From contig CM036658.1 in the NCBI GenBank assembly GCA_020746105.1, positions 9,780,689 through 9,844,688 on the forward strand: 64,000 nt of DNA, given 5' to 3'. Under the pieces are notes generated by a model. That model was not told the DNA's origin. It saw only the letters and a program-made list of their open reading frames with translations, and ran no database searches. Source of the DNA: Trogon surrucura. Its lineage: Eukaryota > Chordata > Aves > Trogoniformes > Trogonidae. Below, piece after piece: positions 22,857-35,607 of the stretch (positions within the stretch are counted from its first letter, which is position 1; each line of letters starts with the position of its first letter). The position numbers and the translations under genes were made by a program.

Positions 22857-22973
22857 AGGTCAGGAGCAACCTGATCTAGTTCAAGATGTCCCTGCTCACT
22901 GAAGGGGATTTGGACTAGATTACCTTTAAAGGACCCTTAGAGACCAGAACATTCTACAATTCTATAATTCTAA
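22857..22973 (+). mobile_element. CR1 LINE 3' tail fragment
   Basis: The last ~115 bp of CR1: 'gagcaacctgatctagttc', then 'ggactagattacctttaaa' and a decayed terminal repeat ('attctacaattctataattc'). Strongly 5'-truncated. Confidence 0.88.
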
Positions 22974-24585
22974 GTAACCAGAGATGAAACAATGCACTCT
23001 GCAAGATAACTTGAGGTAGAGAGGAGGATGGATTTTTTTTTTTTTTTTCTAATAAGAGTCTGTAGAGGGGAAAAAACCCAAAACTAAATATCACAAAGAA
23101 TTGTTTAAGAGGAGAGTGCATGGAAAGTAATTTGATCGCCCTTTCAACATCCCTGCGTAAGAAGAATGAACTATCTGAGGCTCAAGCACTACTCATTCTT
23201 CCAAAGGGAGGTTTTATAAAGTTGAGTCTGTGAAAATGGCAGCTCACCCTGACAAATGTCAAAACCATTTGGCCATCAGGTAAATAGAACTAGACAGGGA
23301 CTGATGCTACTCTCATAAATTGTAAACAAAAAACACTTGGGAGATTTATCAGCTTTTCAGTTCTCTTTTTTTTTTTTCTCTTTCCATCTTGCATTAATTT
23401 GCTATTTGAGACCTAACCCCTAGTTCACACAGGGTAAATCAAAACTACAAGGAGGAAGCCACAGTCCTGAAGCCTCAGTGCAACTTGATAATTTCAGACT
23501 GCCTGAAAAAAATAAATACCAAAACACCTGGGTGACTGACATTGAGGCTTTCGTATGCAGTGACACACGGCAGATCTCAGTGGCCCAAGGAAGAGATTTC
23601 CTGTTATTTGCTTTAACAAGTATGTGCTTTGAGAATGCTTCTATTTCCATGTAGTGGAAGGATTTTTCCCACTGTTTCCATCACAAAGTTATTCTTTATT
23701 TGTGTAACTTTCTGCTAGGGGTTGGCCTGAAAGTGCTGGATCACTGCTAAGATGCCATTTTGAATGTCTATGCAGAAACACCTTAAAAAGAAAATAGAAT
23801 AGACTTCACGGTATTTCCTGGAGTTTTCTTTCCTACTTAGAAATATCAATAAAACCTTGTTTCTCAAGCCAGTCAGTCTGAAGGGGAGACGTGTCAGACA
23901 ACTAACAAAACACACTGTACTCAAAGATTTCACAGCCCCTTTCTCCAGTTCTGCAGAGAGACAATTTGAAAGTCAAGTTTCTTCTCCTACCCATTGGTAA
24001 CACAGACTTAAAGGCCTGAGGTCTGTTTTCTTTCCTGGCAGATAGTGATGCCTAAATAAAGTTGCCACTTATCAGGTGGCACCAGCTGTTCTCATCTTGG
24101 TTATTCTTTGCAATGCTCCATTACCTCAGCTGTTCCTCCCTGTTAAGCACTCCCAGCATTGCTCGCTTACCATTGCTGCGTGCTGCTGTCACCTGTGATC
24201 GACCCAGCAAAAGGTGAATGCAGCCTTCAGACCTCACACCTTCTTCCCACATGAAGAAAAACCCTGAGTAAGATCTGTGTCTTTAACTTATTGCCACATT
24301 TTCTAATATTGGTTTTTCTCAGCTGCTGGGAAGCTCCAAGGTGAGTTTCTGTGTCCTTTCCTCCTTCCTCAAATGTTGCGCTTTGCACCCCACACTTGCA
24401 AACCATTTGTTTGGTCAAGGGTGAGTATCTACCCCACATGCATGTAGACGCTGTCAGTTGGCTCAGGCTCCTTTCCTTACACCCACAACTTTTTTGCCAG
24501 TTTGTGAAATTCTTCCTTTTTTATCAAAGTATCTTTCTGAACATAATAAAATGATCTGGGTGATGAATGGATTGAGAGGACTCCT
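22974..24585. other. Unique sequence, no gene recognised
   Basis: No known repeat is seen except short T/A runs (23032-23049, 23367-23378). The minus-strand frame 23420-23650 contains a T-rich AG but ends soon after with no recognisable product. Confidence 0.5.
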
Positions 24586-24965
24586 GCAGAGAAGGATGGG
24601 GATACTGGTGAATGGAAAGGTGGAGGCAAGCCATCGATGTGGGTTTGCAGTCCAGAAGGCTGACTGTGTCCTGGGCTGTATCAACAGCAGGTTGGTCAGC
24701 AGGTCGAGGCAAGTGATTCCTCCTCTATTCCAGTGAAGCAATTTGGATCAGACATTAAGAAGAAATTCTTTACTAAGAGGGTGGTGAAACACTGGAAGAG
24801 GTTTTCCTAAGAAGTTGTGGAAGTCTCATCCCTGGAAGTGTTCAAGGTCAGATTGAGTGAGGTCTTGAGAGACATGACCTAGTGCTATGTGTTACTGGCC
24901 CTGGCAGAGAGGTTGGAACTGTAAAGGTCTCTTCTAGCCCAAATCCTTCCATGGTCCTATGATTT
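24586..24965 (+). mobile_element. CR1 LINE fragment with internal deletion
   Basis: The plus strand holds CR1 ORF2 residues (MGILVNGKVE, AVQKADCVLGC, LVSRSRQVIPPLF). It jumps at about 24735 to the late block encoding KKKFFTKRVVKHW and then the 3' tail ending 'ccatggtcctatgatt'. About 300 bp of the element is missing between the two blocks. Inactive. Confidence 0.88.
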
Positions 24966-27900
24966 CAGGACAGATGGGACAGGAGAGAAAAGGAGAGAAA
25001 ATGTGATCATGACAGAGAAGTTAATAGGGGTGTTTTCCAGAATACATATGTATAAAGAACACAAGATCATCACAGCACCTTGGGTCAGAGTCCTTCTAAA
25101 GTGTGAAATGCATCTCCTGAAAGACCTGTGGGTTTAGCTACCATAGAAATTGGGGAATATCTAGGTACTCTGAAGTTCCAGGCACCGCCTGCATCTTTAG
25201 ACCTTTACAGCTCTTAAGAGTAAATCAAATTTCCACTTCAAATTAAAATACAGACAGAATACTTTAATAGGCACCTACCCAAGCAAGAGAAAAGCCCCTC
25301 TCGATAACAACAGAAAGAATCCTCAAGAACAAAATTCCATCTTTGTCCACATAGAGATCATGAAACACCGAAGTATACTAATGGACGTCCTCTCCTTGCA
25401 TCAGATTTAAAGAAAGATCTCTGCACCCTACAGCACAGAGAAATACTGTGTACACTTAATAACTACAAAACATGAAACAGTGCCAAAATTTATTCTTTTC
25501 TTCTGAGCAGAGGCTAAATATTTTAGAAAATAAACAAAATCTTTTGGGAACTTAATCCTGAATCACAATTGTATCTCTATATTTCAAACAACTAAAATTG
25601 GTTTAGCACGGATTTATGGTTATTGAACAACGTTATTGAAACAGCCAGTAATAGCTCTGGCTCCAGCCACTATTAAATCTTTGAAAGCCACTTTATAAAA
25701 AAATATCCTTCATTTTCTGTTAATAAAAAGGCTGCAGTTGACCAATATGAGGGAATTTACTGAAATTATATGTGAAGTAGGTACAATATCCCAGGAGAGT
25801 AGAATAAAGATGACTTGTGGCAAAAAGAAACTAACACAATACTGCTAAATGAGAATCATACATCTGGCAGGACCGTACATGACAGAGAGTAATGGGATAC
25901 CAGGAGTTTAGCAGCAGAGGCATCTATCATAAATGAGCAAATTTTAGAAATCACATTGCCTTCTATTAAGAGCTAAGGAGGAAAAAAATTATTTGAAAAA
26001 ATTTGTTCTTTTTAAACACTTAAAGGTAAAGGCAAGAAAAACAGCCAGTTTAATTTAGTAGAGAAAAATCTACCAGAAAGATGGAATAATTGACAATGTT
26101 TTCATATATTGCATATTGCAAAAATCGTAAGAAGGGGTTGTTCCTCAGTCAGTGTTTGCTTTTCAGAGTCGGCTCTGCTGTGTTAGTCAAAGTACTAGAA
26201 GTGAGCAAACTCTGCCTTTGAGGTATAAAAGAGACTGCCATTTTACTTGAAATATTCTTCCAGTATTTTTGAATCCAGAGATTATGAAGGCCCCCAGCTA
26301 TTTTTATTTCTTTTATTTCCAGTACCAAACCTTTTATTTTCTCTTGCTGATCTGAAAGCAAAGACATTTCAAAGATAAACGCATTAGATTTAACTTTTTT
26401 TTTAATTTAATGAGTGTGCTAGAAGTGTATACACGGTATTGTGTGTACAGCAATAACATGGAGAGATGTTCTCATGTGTGGGAATTAGGGATAGATTTGC
26501 CATAGGAGGATTTAATGTCGTGGAAGAGATATATATTATCTGTACTCCTCTGAAATCAGATACAGTGGACTAACAGTGAACCGGTCTTGGTGAATGGGCA
26601 TTGCTCTTAGAATCTGTTTTTCCATATGGTTAACTTTAACATACATGTTTCTTATATGTTGTCGAAAGACAGCAGATGGTCTAACAAACGCTCTGTAGAT
26701 GGCTGCTATTGCTAAGCACTGCAATATCAGTATCAATAAGTGACGGAAATGGAAAAGACTAGCCAGCAACAAGATTTCAACAGAAGCTAGTTTCCTTAGA
26801 AAACTTTATTTCCATTATATTTTTCTAATTATTCCAACAATTCTGAAACAAAATACACTCCTTAAAACTAAAAATTACATCGCATTGTTGGGACCTTTCT
26901 TCTCCCTCTTCTTAGAAGATAAAGCAGTGAGCTCGGAACCTCAAATAATTCCATCAGTTGTTGCTGAACATCTATTTTAATTTGCATCACTTGTCTTTTT
27001 GGGGCTTTGTTTCTTTCTTTTAGCTATTTTCCTTTCTGTTACTTCATTATTAATGTTGCTGACACTATTATTATATTTTATTTCAATTATTAAACTGTTT
27101 TTTTCTCAACCCATGATTTTTCTCAGTTTTACCCTTCCAACTCCTTCCACCATCCTGCTGGCGTTGGGAATGAATGAACAGATGGGAAGGACTTAGCTGT
27201 TAGATTGGGTTAAAAGACGACAAATGTGCTCCATTTTTCTGCAAAGTGTTGCCTATATAAAATATTTATTAGCTTGGTATTTCCCCCCCTATTCAATTAT
27301 TATTCTAAATGAAACATGGTAACTACAGTGCACTACTGATGTTGTTTTATAGAACGACAGTCAAACTCACAGCAACTTTAACCTTGTATTAACCCTTACA
27401 ACGGAGCATGTAGAGTTTTAATACACAATTAACTCCCAAAAAACTCAGAAAACTTTTTCATCAGCTTCTTAATGAAATAATGGAAATTTGATTCCCTTTC
27501 ACAATAGAACACTAATTAGTAGTTACGAATTTTGTGAAACTGATAAAAATAATTCTATAATATTCAAAATTATTCTTTGATATTTTCTATAAAATGACAG
27601 TTTTCAAATATTTTTTTAAGAGATATTACCTCAAAATAACACAGCTTGCCAACCAAAAAAAAAAAATAAGTAAAAACTCTGCCAGGAAGTGTTCTTGTGG
27701 AAGAGAGATAAAACCATCAGAAAGAACAGTAATATTTGTTTTGAACTATTTCAGTTCTTTTTACAAATAACTGGACAAAAATTGACCACAGTAAATAGTT
27801 TTATTTCTAAAAAATGTAGTTCTAAAGTTACTTTTTAGTTTTAAAATTTAATTTAATTTTTACTATTAACTCTTGATGTGTTTGTCAGAATTTCACAAAT

Positions 27901-30900
27901 AAATAAATGATGAGAAAAAAAATGTCCTTTCAGACCAGGCAAACACACATGGTGATTTCTTCCCTTCTTGTTCCCTATGCTGCCTTCACAGGACTCAGAA
28001 GCATTACCAAACATGATGCAGTTCAACCAAAGCTGGTGGCATCATCTGTACTTATAAGAGCAGGAGAAGAAAGCACACTTTTGGGATGTGTATTTGTCCA
28101 GTTAAAAATCTCCCTCTGAGTAGTTATTAATTCTTAAGGAATGAAGTACTCTGTTTCTCAGATTCTTTATTCTACCACAAAAATGTTAACTCTTCTCTGT
28201 CACACTAGTTAATGCCAAACAAGCCAGTTTTAATTCATTGCTAAACAAGCCCAGGGATTATATTTATTTTAGTTTTAGGCACAAGCACTGAGAGAACACA
28301 CAATCAACTAACTTAGAAATCTTATATAGTAAAGTAGTCTGATTTTAAACTAATTAAAATTACAATTTTTCTGATTCTCTTTAATTTTCTATAAAACTTG
28401 CAAATTTTGAAGAAACTTTTTAAAATCTATTTAACTGTAACATTGAATTTGTGTGGAGCTCAAATTCCTATTTCCCAAATTTGTGTTATCTTGCTAGAGC
28501 ACACCTCTTTTCTGAGGAAAGAAAATACAGAGCTTTTAAGATTCTCATTGAAACATTACACTTCTAAATTATATCATTTTGAAAACTACTGCCCAAAGTG
28601 ATTTTTTTTCTCAAAGTGGAAGGTCTGGCAAAACTCACCTACAACCAAGTGAAAAAACATACTCTGTACTCTTCGTAAGTTCATTTATCCTCCTAACACC
28701 TCTGCAAACCTTTTCTGATTCTCACCTTGTTTGTTCTTCAGAATATATGATCAGAACACGTGAACTTTTTGTTTTATCCTGTTGAATAATGTCATAGCAA
28801 AGTGCTGTTGATAAAGCATTTTCTTGTTCTTACCATAAAACAGAGACATTACCAGAAACTTATGGGATTTTGTGGGAGGAGATTGGGAACACAAAATTTG
28901 TTTAGTTCTCTTAGTTCTCTTGAAGAATTCGGTAAGTTTGCAAAATAAATGTAGGTACGGCCATTAAAATAAGGCCATTACTAACATCTTACATCCTCAA
29001 ATCTTTCCTTTGTACTTTGTAAGTGAGGGTTAAATGTGAGGCTGGTCTAGTAGAGAACTGGTAAGAGTAAAGATACATTTATTTGGGGTTTGATACGTGG
29101 GTGTCCCTGGAGTCCCAGAAGATACATTTCTTTGGTTTCATTTGCTCATAGTACGAAATAAAAAACATGAACTAGCCTCAGAACACACAAAAACATGCTT
29201 GTTAAAAGAGTTTAATACATGAAATACAAAGTTGTCACTTGCATTGCCGTTTCTGTAAGTACCAAAGGCAGAATAATCCCTGTACATGCAAAACCACTTT
29301 ATTTTGCTATCTGTGGGGGAATTTTTATGTTGTGTGGTTCTCTTTTTGTTGTGTTTTTTTTTTTCCCCCTACAAATTATAAATGGTGCTAATACACAAGA
29401 TAATTGCAGCATCTTAGCTTCATTCAGCTACTAGGCTGGATCCCATCCATAATCCATTAAAATCCTCATGTAAAGAGAAATCATAAAACTAGAATTCAAG
29501 CACCAAGCTTATTATGACAGTTGTCACCTTGGTCCGTGCCCACGTGAAATGGAAAGCTACCAGAGAACAAATGTATTTTCAGCACCTGGTTTTATTGTGC
29601 TAACAAGTGGTGAAAAAGCAAACAGGATCAGTTAGTCAGACTGGGTTGTTTTTTTTTGCAGGTAACAGAAGGTAACACAGCTCAAGAAAAGTAGCATGAC
29701 AAACAGAGATGCCGTAACAAATGTCACCAGCCTTTGTTCCATTGGAGCACATTTGTGAAAATGAAGAGTTTACCAATGACCATACTCCGGATTTCCCAGT
29801 AGTATCATGTCATTACAGAGAAATTAATCTTTCCCTACATTAGAACTATTTTGTTCCAGTCTTTGGTCCAAAGACTGAAACAAAAACTCTCTGATGGAAC
29901 TTTTTCTGCAAAGACAGCCTTTTTTTTTTTTCCACCCAAAACCAAAGGGCAGTATTTATGACCATATTATTTAGTAATTTAAAAAAACATAACAACCTAT
30001 ATTGGTGAGAAAAAACAGCTGCACTTCAGAGACTGCAGTCAACACAGAGATCAGAGGGTGTTAGTAACTTACAGAAGATACCAATGAATGAATCATGTCC
30101 CAAAAAAATTACAATTTCAAATGGCAAGTGCCAGACGCAGAAGCTTAGAAAGTGGAATAAAACTGCAAAAAAATGAGCATGAAAACTGTCAGAAGCACAA
30201 AAATCCCTTGACTCCCAGGCAGCACTCTTGCCTCTTACTTATGTCTCCTGTGTGGGTGCTCACAGAAGAACAAGACAGGATCAGAAATATTCCCTTCGCA
30301 ATGTAATCTCTGTCTCCACAGACTTACTTAGAATACTGAGGTGATCACATATTTTGTCTTCCTGTCTAAGTTCATTCACACCATGGTGTAGGAAGTTTGC
30401 TGCTAAAGAGAGTAAAAGTACTTATCTTTACTGTCTATTACTGAACATATGTGCTAGAGAAGGTACAAAACAGTGTCCTTAGAATGTATTCAGTTGCAAT
30501 AAAATGTATTCATTTTGTAAAAGAAGTCTTAACATTAAAGTTCTAATTTCTTACATAAAATATAAAGTTTACTTAAACTTTACTATTTCTAATAATTTCA
30601 GTACACTTGCTGAGGTAGGTGAGAATGAAAAAGTGCAATAAGACTGGTTCTGACAGAGCACTGAAATGCTGGACTTGATAGGTCCTGTTTGATGTGAAAT
30701 ACTGAAGGTTGGGTATCCCGATACCGCATTCATGCAAATTAGTTATTATGTTTGGATTTTTAAATCAAAAAGGCAGAAAGACTCAAATATTGCACTCTGA
30801 GAAGAACTGCAAAGACTCATAGTGGCAGAGTATGAGGCTTTTCACTCCAGTAGCTAGAAGAAATCGCTAGCAGATTACGTGATGAAATTTAGTACTTGTC

Positions 30901-32350
30901 CAATATAATCTCTCTAAAATCTGAAAAAATTAGTTTCTTTAAAGATTAATAGGTTTGTGGCTTTTCCCAAACAAAAAAAAATTAAAAGATCGTGTTTCTT
31001 GTCTCGAAAAAAAGTGAATGCGTGGGCACTGTCTACTTCCACAGTTAGAGAGTTGGGCTAGAATTTCCCTTGAGATGTCTGTGGGGAAGATGCGAGTTAG
31101 CTATAAACTTCTAAGACATCATTGTTCACAGCCCATAATCCAGTTCCAGTTTTCTTCATATTTTCTGCTTGTCTAGAAACATTTTCCTTTCTCCTCTTTT
31201 TCCCAAAAACTGTGTTTTCATGGATACCCATTGAATTTAGATTATATCATTCAACAAAATATTGTTTTGATGGGTAAGTGTAACATTGCATAAAAACTCA
31301 ATGGGCTGTTACAAAATTTTCGTTTCTCTTTTACACTAGGAAAAAATATGTTCAGTACCTCGTAAATACTACTTATAGCTCAGACATAGAACTTTATTGG
31401 AATCATGAAATGCCTATACTTTAACACCAAATATCTTAGAAAAAGCAGCACATTGTTACTTTGAGAAAGAATATGATGTGAAAAACAAAGAAAAAAAGAA
31501 CAAAAGGAAATAAATTATGTGAAGTTATTAAGCCATCAAAGCAGTCTTTCCCAAGCTTTTCCCATCAGACAAGTCATTTCCAGACTGTTTTTAAAGGAAC
31601 AAAATTTTGAGTAATTTAAAATACCTGAATATCAATAGTCATGTCACAGATTATATGTCACCTCCATAAAACCACTACCCTTGGTTTTCACTTATGTTCT
31701 TATGCCAAGGACAACTATAATCACATAAAGCTTTGTGAAGCATTTTTTAGTGTTTATACAGAAAAAAAAATGTATTCCAGAGTATGAACATTAAAAGTAT
31801 TCAAAAATGTTATGCAACTAGAAATCTACTCATCTACAAAGAAAAACTTGTGTCTGTATGATATGTGTAGATCATTTAACGGAGTTAATAGATCACATAC
31901 CATCAAGGGTTAGAACTGGGTCAGCCACTGAATGCTAACAGACACTCTCTAGCCCCTCCCCCTTCCCATGTATGTGGAATGGCATTCTTTGTTGGTCAGA
32001 TTTGGATCATCCGTCCTGTTCATTCCTCCCCCAAAATGTGGACTTTTACTTCCTTGCAACCCCTTTTACTTCCCAGCATCTGCAACATGTTACACAAGAT
32101 CCAACAATTACTTTGGTCACTGTAGAAGCAAGTATAAGCAAGACCCTTTCTGCATACCGACCTCTGGCAGTAACTGTAAACATCAGACATTACCTCTTCT
32201 AGAAGCAGACATTATCTGCAAAAAACATGCTGTAAACTCTAGGAAGTGCGGTCTCTTGGAAGAGACTGCTGAAAAGTAAAACCACTGAACAGTGGTCCTG
32301 CTTAGCTCAAAGCAGGATACATAATATGATTTAACAGTGAGCTTGAGTCT
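24966..32350. other. Long AT-rich stretch without recognised gene or mobile element
   Basis: About 7.4 kb with no CR1, LTR or convincing exon that I can see. It is strongly AT-rich with many short homopolymer runs. It is either intronic or intergenic. All open frames are short and lack recognisable motifs. Confidence 0.5.
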
Positions 32351-33482
32351 TGTGTTGAGTTTACATGGTCAGGTTTTGGAAGTTGGGGGATCTGCAGGGT
32401 CAGCTTCTGTAAGAAGCCCTGAGAAGCTTGCCCTGGATCTGAGAGAGCCAGTGTCAGCCTGATCCAGAGGTGGACCTGCTGCTGGCTGAGGCTGAGCCCA
32501 TCAGTCATGGTGGGAACTCCTCTGTGATAATATGTTTAAGAAGTGGGGAAAAAGAACTGGACAACAACTACTGAAAGAGAGAGAGAAAGAGGAGTGAGAA
32601 CATTGTGAAGATATCAAGGTCAGTGAAGAAGAGAGGGGAGGATGTGCTCCAGGCGCCGGAGCAGAGATTAACCTGGGTTGTGGTGAAGACCATGACGAGG
32701 CAGGCTCTGTCCCTGCAGTCCATGGAGGAGATGGGGTGTAGATGTCCACCTGTGGCCCGTGGAGGACCCCACCCCAGAGCGTGTGTATGACTAAAGAAGG
32801 TTGTGATCCCGTGCAAAGCCCATGCTAGAACAGACTCCTGCCAGAACCTATAGCCTGTGGAGAGAGTCCATGCTGGAGCAGGTTTGCTGGCAGAACATGT
32901 GACCCTATGGGAGATTTGTGCTGGATCAGTCTGCTCGTGAAGGACTGCACTCCATGGAGAGGACTCATGTTGGGGCAGTTTGTGAAGAATTGCCTCTTCT
33001 GGACAGGACTCGTATTGGAGAAAATTTGTGAAGAATTTTCCTCCATGAGAGAGACCATATGGTGGAGTGGGGGAAGAGTGGGGAGTTCTTCCCCTGCAGA
33101 AGAAGGAGTGACAGAGACATCATCTAACGACCTGATCACAACCTAAATTTCCCATCCTCCTGCACTGCTCAGAGATAGGAGATGGAGGAATGGGGAGTAA
33201 ATTTAACCCAGGGAGGAAGGGAAGAGTAGAGGGAAGGTGTTATTTTTAAGATTTGGTTTTATTTCTCATTGACCTTCTCCAGTTTGATTATTAATCAATT
33301 TAATTAGTGTCCCCAAGCTGAGTCTGTTTTACCCATGATGATAACTGTTGAGTGATCTCCTTGTCCTTATCTTGACCCATGAGACCTTCTTTATATTTTG
33401 TCTCTCCTGTCTAGTTGAGAAGGGGAAGGAACAGAGCAGCTGTGGTGGATATGTGGCCACTAACCAGAGTCAAACCACTATA
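32351..33482 (+). mobile_element. Solo LTR, related to the 15.4-kb LTR (older copy)
   Basis: It starts TGTGTTGAGTTTACATGG and ends AACCACTATA, where the final CA expected in the family has become TA. Internal landmarks match the other copies in order. The 'ggcgccggagcagagatta' block lies near 32655, the repeated 'ctggagcaggtttgctggca' blocks at 32870-33010, the 'aagatttggttttatttctc' block near 33249, and the closing 'ctaaccagagtcaaaccact' at 33460. The flanks (agtct and aattt) do not match as a target duplication, so it is probably old. No internal retroviral genes are present. Confidence 0.85.
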
Positions 33483-35145
33483 AATTTGTATCTTACAGTC
33501 CTAATAAAAGGTTTTAATCAGTATAGCATGCAATAATTTGAGATAAGGCTATTTACATTGCAAACATGTAGGTTAAATATGTGTTAATAAAGGTATTAGA
33601 GAGGTGTGTGCTGCTTTACACATGCTTTAGATGTATTACATCATCCATTTCTGAATAACACAACTTTTTTTTTTTTACATCTTGTTAATTACAGCAATAG
33701 TTTTGAAAAAGTTTCTTACAATAATAATAACATTATTTCATGCAGTATCTTTATACATTTGTCACTGGTCTGAAAGCCATTTTTCAAAAAAATACATATA
33801 GTTTAATTTTCCCCAGACTTCCAGGACGGGGAGAAAATTGAAAGCATAATACCACTCCTACGCCTCCCAGCTATTTTTAAGAGGAATCCTTGCACATGGA
33901 TTGATCTCAAATGGAACAGTATTTTGTGGGTAAAGCCACCTATCAGAAACCGAGTTCAGATTAACAAATAATTTCTTCAATACTTCCTGGATAACTCACT
34001 CTTAAGGATGCCATGAGACTTAGAGCTCATTTAAATTGTTCTTACTACATCATGCTTCTGTAAATTCCTCTAGAGAGATTACAATTTCTTAAGTGAAAAG
34101 CATGCAGGGATAACACCAGGCCATTGTCAGTGTCTTACCCTCTTCAGGAAAGAGTAGTATCAGTGGAATACCTTGTACACTCCTTTGTTTCTTTGGAGAC
34201 AAAAGCAAGATTTGAAATTTTTTGCTATTTTTTATGTTAGAAGTACCCACTTCCTCTTTCTCAAGGCATTATAAAACCACTTTTTATGAAATAGGGAAAG
34301 TTTAAAGTCTTCGTAAGAAAACATTTCGTTAGAGTCACGTAATTATCCTGCCTTCAGAGACTCCAGTAAAAGCAGAATGTTCTCAGTAATTAGTACAGTG
34401 AGAGGAAGTTAGAAGATAGAGAAATCACTAAAATTCTGGTATAACAATGCCCTACAGATTTAATACTTCAAAATTAATTTCATTTTCTATCAATAAAGAA
34501 ACGAGACATCTAAACTCTGTTACAACAATTAAACAGTGAAAAAAAAATCTCTTCAGATTTTCACTAAAATCATGTGGCCACTCACAGTGAATCAATTACT
34601 TCTACTAAAGGTTATTCACTGCTTGTGCTTTCTCTTTTCCTTTCTAAACTAGAGGTCTTTAAAACATTTATACTTGGAATTGATCTCCACTGAGATAAAT
34701 CTCATTACTTGCATGTTTTTATTTTTGTCAATATATTCAGATACTCCTCAAGCATGTTAAGGTACATATCACCTTTTTACAGCAGATGCAGTGGTCTTGA
34801 TATGTTTTTTTTTTGGTTCTAAATTCTGTACCAAGACTCAGTTACAGACTGCCTGTAATCACTTCAGCAATCCATATGTTCATTCTTTGGAATATCATCC
34901 TGTTCTTTCTCTTTGCGTTTTCAATAAGTTTGCAAGGCCAACAATGACATAATCTGTACATAATCATAATGTACACGTCATTTTGATACATGTCATTGCT
35001 AGAAGTTGATCTTTTTGGTCAAAAGAATGATAAAATATCCCTGTGTGTATAGGTATGTGTATACAGTGTACCTCCACATAGGTACGACAATTATTTATAA
35101 AAGAGTCAAAGGCAATAGAAACACACAATTCCTCACAATTAAACA
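33483..35145. other. Unique AT-rich sequence, no gene recognised
   Basis: Nothing recognisable apart from short T and A runs. Confidence 0.5.
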
Positions 35146-35607
35146 CTTGTGAGACCATATCAGCAGTTCTGTGTCCAGTTTTGGAATCACACAGACTGTG
35201 ATAAATGGGATGAGTTCAGCTGAGGGCTACAAAGATGGTTGCAGTATTGTGAAGCATGTAACAGGATGGGACAGAGGAGGGATTTTTGTGTGGAAAAAAA
35301 GAGAAAGCTAAGGGAGAAATCAGGATATTCAGCTCCTCATGGACGGTAATGGAGAAGATAGAGTCTTCTTAGAAATACTCAGCAAAAACATGTAAGGGAA
35401 CAAATGTAAGTTGTTGCAGGGAATATTCTGATTAGCTAAAGAAAAACATTCTTTGCAATGAGGTGGTCAGCGGGATTAGAGTTCAGGGAGGTTGGTAAGT
35501 CTTCATCCTTGAAGATATTCAAAATCAGTCCTGTTACGAACAAGAAGGTCGGAGGAGATGACCTCCAGAAGTCCTTTCCAAACTGAACTATTTTATGACT
35601 CTAAGAT
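35146..35607 (+). mobile_element. Degraded CR1 LINE 3' fragment
   Basis: Plus-strand CR1 can still be followed in pieces. 'cagttctgtgtccagtttt' (35164) corresponds to the EYCVQF block, 'ggctacaaagatggttg' follows, a late block 'cttcatccttgaagatattc' lies at 35502, and a tail 'ggaggagatgacctccag...' ends near 35607. It is much more diverged than the copies at 8.4 or 17 kb. Confidence 0.8.

Noticed and set aside
23420..23650. Minus-strand frame after a T-rich AG
   Set aside because: Only about 25 codons follow the acceptor before a stop, with no protein-like motif.
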